Below are positions 6,964 through 10,139 of a stretch of DNA of 10,139 nucleotides, piece after piece. Below the pieces are notes generated by a model. That model was not told where the DNA came from. It did no database searches and worked only from the letters and a program-made list of their open reading frames with translations. A program made the position numbers and the translations under genes. Positions within the stretch are counted from its first letter, which is position 1, and each line of letters opens with the position of its first letter. The DNA is taken from NCBI GenBank assembly GCA_012518765.1, contig JAAYRN010000137.1, positions 1 through 10,139 of the forward strand, read 5' to 3'. The DNA is from Bacteroidales bacterium (GTDB lineage Bacteria > Bacteroidota > Bacteroidia > Bacteroidales > WCHB1-69).

Positions 6964-9900
6964 TTATTTGAAAGCAGTTTCGTTTAATCCCTTACCCGAT
7001 AATTTTAAATCTTCCATATAGGAGGGGACTTCTTTTCCTAAATACTTATCAACATACAACTTAGCTAAATATTGTCCCGACATAAAACCGTGTCCACGCA
7101 ATCCGATTAGCAATCCGTTTTCGGGGTCAACAATGTAGCGAGGCTCTATGTAATATCCACTCCAAACGGCATGAAAACCTATGCTACTCAAATTAGGAAT
7201 CCATTGGCTAAACACTTCTGACACTATTTCTAAGAAATCTTTACTGTTGTATTTCAAATTTTGGCGTGTTTCGTGAGGGTCGTTAGCTGGCGAAGCACAA
7301 CCAATAATTTGTCCCGTTTTTTTGAATTGTTGTCCGTAAACGGCAGTAAATCCTTTGTACTTACGTCTGTCGATGAGCATATCTAAGGCGTCTTCGTTTT
7401 TACCCATTAAGGGAAGTCTTCGGGTGATGAAGGCTTGATGTTTAACGGGATACATCCCTGTTTCAATGTCTAACATTTTACAGTATTTTTCGGCATCTCC
7501 GCCCAAAGCGTTGACAAAGTGATTGCAACAATATTCTATATATTCTTGGTTGTGTGTTAGAACCAACGCATAGTATTTGTTGTCTTCTTTGCGTACGTTT
7601 AGCAATTGGCAGTCTTCCATTAGTTTTCCTCCTTTGTCTATTCCTATGCTCCGTATATATTCGATAACGCGTCCGGGAGTTGCCTGCCAACAATCGTTGG
7701 TTATCAATGCGTGAGAATAGGTTGTGAGTTCGGTATTCCACAGGGGAGAAATTTCTTTTTGGAAATCCTTGCGTTCATACATCGTGGCATCCGACCATGC
7801 ACGCGAAGCGTCTAAAGCTCGGTATGTTTCTTCGTCATGCACTAAATTTACATATCGTATGGGTTTAAAATCAATGTTATATGATTTTTGAATGTCTTTA
7901 AATATTTCCAAATTATGCTTAGCAATGTCTGAAATATCGGGATTGGAAAAGGTAGGACGACCGCCTCCAATGTTTCTCCAAGAGGCTCCGCGTTCGTGAT
8001 TAATGAGTACAGTTTGTTTTCCTGCTTCGCTAAAATAGCGGAACAAAGCACTGCCTGCAATTCCCCCACCTGCGATAAAAATATCTACATTTTCTTTTTT
8101 TACAGGATTATTTTGTTGAAAAACCCATACTTCTTTGGCTTTGGGATAGTGTAGATCGCCCAAAGTAACCTGATTGGATAGGGGAGCGCGGGGAGTTGAA
8201 TCGCCTGTAACTTCGATACCATGTCCGCGAAGAATTTGTTTGGCTCTTGGGATACAGCGTTTTCCACGACAAGGTCCCATACCTAAACGGGTAATGTGTT
8301 TGAGTTCGTCAACCGAAATAAATTTACGCTCACCTATAGCCTCCAATAGGCTTTCGATGGTAACATCTTCGCAATGACATACATAGGTTTTGCTGTCGCT
8401 TTTTGATACAGGTTTAAATTCCAAGGCTTGGGGGTAGTTGGATTTAATAATAAAACCTCGGACGTTGATGAGTGTACTTTCATATAAATCAGTAGCTTTA
8501 ACACGTGCTACGTTAGTTTTATTTTTCTTTTTAAATATGCGTTCAATAATTCCTTCGCCTACTTTTTTGCCGTGGTTGTCGACCAAAAATACTTCGCTAC
8601 CTTCTTCGGCGTGGTATTCTATGGGTAAAAACAATTGATTTTTAGCAAAATTATATCCAAAAATTGCCAATCCGGGACATTGATACACACACTCCATACA
8701 GCCTATACATTTGTCGAAATCAACAAAGGGAACTGTAGAAGTGCTTGATTTGGTGATAGCTCCATGAGGACAAGCAAAGGAGCAAGGATTGCAGGCAAAA
8801 CCATATAAACAGTCGATTTGAACAAAGGGTTTAGCTTGCATACGTTCTTCGCTTGGCAAATAAGGTTTATCCAAAACAGGAATAGGATGTTGTTGTGAAT
8901 CAATATATTGTTTGGATATTTCTAAATAATCATCGTAATTAAAACGTAGGTTCATGAGTTGTGCTATTTCGTAAGCGGCTTGTTTTCCGCGTAAAACAGC
9001 ACTGGTGCCCTCTCCGATACGAATAGCATCGCCTATGCCAAAAGTATGTAGTCCGAAAATTTCTTTTCCTTTTATCAGCAATTGGTCGTCGGGAATCAAA
9101 CCTGTACAAATGTTGATGGTGTCTATGTCGTCAATTATTTTTTCGGTTCCGGGTATGGGTTTAAAGTTTTCACATTCAGCTATAACAGCTCCTATTACAC
9201 CGTTTTTTTTCTCGTTAGGAATGGCTTTTAGCAAAATATGTGAAGTCATTACGGGGATTCCTAATCGTCTGACTCTGTTAGCTTGTACGGGGAATCCTCC
9301 TTCGTGGGGCATAGCTTCGATAATGGCTTTGATATGAGCTCCGGCTTGCATACCTTGGTAAGAAGTCAGATAACCAATGTTTCCAGCTCCTACTGTCAGT
9401 ACTTTTTTACCCAAAAGGGTGTGTTCTTGGTTCATCATTTTTTGGAAAACGGCAGCGGTGTATACGCCGGGTAAATCGTCGTTTTCGAAAGTGGGCATAA
9501 AAGGAACGGCTCCTGTACTTACCACCAAATAATCGGCATCTACGTAAAAAATGTCTTCAGTTTCAATGTTTTTAACGGCTAAACGCTTGCCTTCGAGTAT
9601 ATCCCATACGGTTGAGTTGAGTAAAATACCGTCGTGATTATCGCCTGCTAAGGTTGTTGATATTTCAAATCCACGCATGCCACCGTATTTTTTTTCTTTT
9701 TCGAAAAAGAAAAACTGATGGGTTTGCATATTGAATTGACCGCCGATAACGGCATTGTTATCTATAACTAAATTAGGTATTTGTAGCTGATTGAGAGTTT
9801 CGCGACAAGCTAAACCAGCAGGTCCTGCTCCTATAATAGCCACTCTCGTTTTGTGTATATCAATGGTTTTTTGTGTGTTTTCGTGGTGTTCGGGTTGATA

Positions 9901-10139
9901 GTTTTTGGGTATTTCGGCAACCTCTTTGATGTTGTCAACCTTGGTGATACAAATACGCTGTATGTTACCATCGACCAACATTTCGCAAGCTCCGCATTTT
10001 CCAATACCACACTCCAAACTGCGTTGACGATTGTCTAAGCTGTGGCTGTGGATGGGAAAGCCTGCTTGATGCAGTGCAGCAGCTATGGTATAGCCTTTTT
10101 TGCCTTTTATTTTTTGTCCTTTGTATGTAAATTCAACTA
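6964..10139 (-). CDS. Fused multi-cluster flavin/iron-sulfur amine or amino-acid dehydrogenase (HcnABC/opine-oxidase/hydroxyproline-dehydrogenase type), 5' end cut by the window
   Basis: At least 1,057 residues are visible, numbered here from the first whole codon at 10137. Domains in order: a [2Fe-2S] ferredoxin domain (about 1-70, Fer2_4 type) with C43, C48, C51 and C63; a pyridine-nucleotide-disulfide-type flavoprotein (about 95-410) with FAD motif GAGPAG (103-108) and NAD(P) motif GAGNIG (250-255); a dicluster ferredoxin with C443/C449/C452/C456 and C477/C480/C483/C487; a small beta domain (about 500-565); a BFD-like [2Fe-2S] domain with C587/C589/C623/C628; and a C-terminal FAD-dependent DAO-family oxidase domain (about 684-1040) with GGGIAG (690-695) and GLRGHGFMSG (1012-1021). 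The expected reaction is oxidation of an amine or amino acid at the DAO flavin, with electrons passing through the clusters to the second flavin and NAD(P)+ or another carrier. There is no signal peptide in the visible part. The frame is open to the window edge. The TTG at 10015-10017 is not the start, because 40 upstream residues (FTYKGQKIKG...) complete the ferredoxin domain. The substrate is unknown. Confidence 0.9.
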   Translation of the reverse strand, partial: VEFTYKGQKIKGKKGYTIAAALHQAGFPIHSHSLDNRQRSLECGIGKCGACEMLVDGNIQRICITKVDNIKEVAEIPKNYQPEHHENTQKTIDIHKTRVAIIGAGPAGLACRETLNQLQIPNLVIDNNAVIGGQFNMQTHQFFFFEKEKKYGGMRGFEISTTLAGDNHDGILLNSTVWDILEGKRLAVKNIETEDIFYVDADYLVVSTGAVPFMPTFENDDLPGVYTAAVFQKMMNQEHTLLGKKVLTVGAGNIGYLTSYQGMQAGAHIKAIIEAMPHEGGFPVQANRVRRLGIPVMTSHILLKAIPNEKKNGVIGAVIAECENFKPIPGTEKIIDDIDTINICTGLIPDDQLLIKGKEIFGLHTFGIGDAIRIGEGTSAVLRGKQAAYEIAQLMNLRFNYDDYLEISKQYIDSQQHPIPVLDKPYLPSEERMQAKPFVQIDCLYGFACNPCSFACPHGAITKSSTSTVPFVDFDKCIGCMECVYQCPGLAIFGYNFAKNQLFLPIEYHAEEGSEVFLVDNHGKKVGEGIIERIFKKKNKTNVARVKATDLYESTLINVRGFIIKSNYPQALEFKPVSKSDSKTYVCHCEDVTIESLLEAIGERKFISVDELKHITRLGMGPCRGKRCIPRAKQILRGHGIEVTGDSTPRAPLSNQVTLGDLHYPKAKEVWVFQQNNPVKKENVDIFIAGGGIAGSALFRYFSEAGKQTVLINHERGASWRNIGGGRPTFSNPDISDIAKHNLEIFKDIQKSYNIDFKPIRYVNLVHDEETYRALDASRAWSDATMYERKDFQKEISPLWNTELTTYSHALITNDCWQATPGRVIEYIRSIGIDKGGKLMEDCQLLNVRKEDNKYYALVLTHNQEYIEYCCNHFVNALGGDAEKYCKMLDIETGMYPVKHQAFITRRLPLMGKNEDALDMLIDRRKYKGFTAVYGQQFKKTGQIIGCASPANDPHETRQNLKYNSKDFLEIVSEVFSQWIPNLSSIGFHAVWSGYYIEPRYIVDPENGLLIGLRGHGFMSGQYLAKLYVDKYLGKEVPSYMEDLKLSGKGLNETAFK
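9691..9714. repeat. 24-base perfect palindrome inside the oxidoreductase gene
   Basis: Two 12-base arms, TTTTTCTTTTTC (9691-9702) and GAAAAAGAAAAA (9703-9714), are exact reverse complements with no spacer. The palindrome is in register with eight codons of the oxidoreductase (residues 142-149): four Phe codons alternating TTT/TTC, then Glu-Lys-Glu-Lys as GAA/AAA. It may be a codon coincidence or a hairpin in the mRNA. Confidence 0.8.

Noticed and set aside
9005..9337. 110-codon plus-strand open frame opposite the oxidoreductase gene
   Set aside because: It is antisense to the conserved flavoprotein domain, and its translation has no recognisable motif.

Overview
The window looks like chromosomal DNA from a Bacteroidota bacterium, probably Bacteroidales-like and probably anaerobic. 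The evidence is an AT-rich genome, weak or absent Shine-Dalgarno sequences, several gene starts preceded by the phylum's characteristic -7 element TAnnTTTG (three of them read TACTTTTG exactly), and a large multi-iron-sulfur oxidoreductase. The species cannot be fixed from the sequence alone.

Layout, left to right. Positions 19-1953 (minus) hold a complete threonyl-tRNA synthetase gene (thrS). Upstream of it in the same direction, 2045-3070 (minus) encodes a PLP-dependent low-specificity threonine aldolase. A 172-base divergent promoter region (3071-3242) separates it from a plus-strand pair: dihydrolipoyl dehydrogenase (lpdA, 3243-4640) and malonyl-CoA:ACP transacylase (fabD, 4675-5556), 34 bases apart and probably co-transcribed. 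fabD converges on a minus-strand two-gene unit: a tiny cysteine-rich lipoprotein (6670-6885) followed 22 bases later by a DUF2971-type protein (5631-6647). This unit has its own promoter, is visibly more AT-rich in its DUF2971 part than its neighbours, and is the most accessory-looking stretch here. The rest of the window, 6964 to the right edge (minus), is one long open frame for a fused flavin/iron-sulfur amine or amino-acid dehydrogenase. Its N-terminus lies beyond the window.

Functionally, most of the genes are core metabolism: translation (ThrS), threonine/glycine interconversion (aldolase), the E3 of 2-oxoacid dehydrogenase or glycine cleavage complexes (LpdA), and fatty-acid initiation (FabD). 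The notable item is the 6964-10139 protein. It joins into a single chain the parts that HcnABC, opine oxidase and hydroxyproline dehydrogenase systems keep on two or three subunits, and it carries an extra two-cluster ferredoxin in the middle. Its substrate cannot be read from the sequence. No RNA genes, CRISPR arrays, insertion sequences or convincing intrinsic terminators were seen, and no gene-free stretch exceeds 300 bases.
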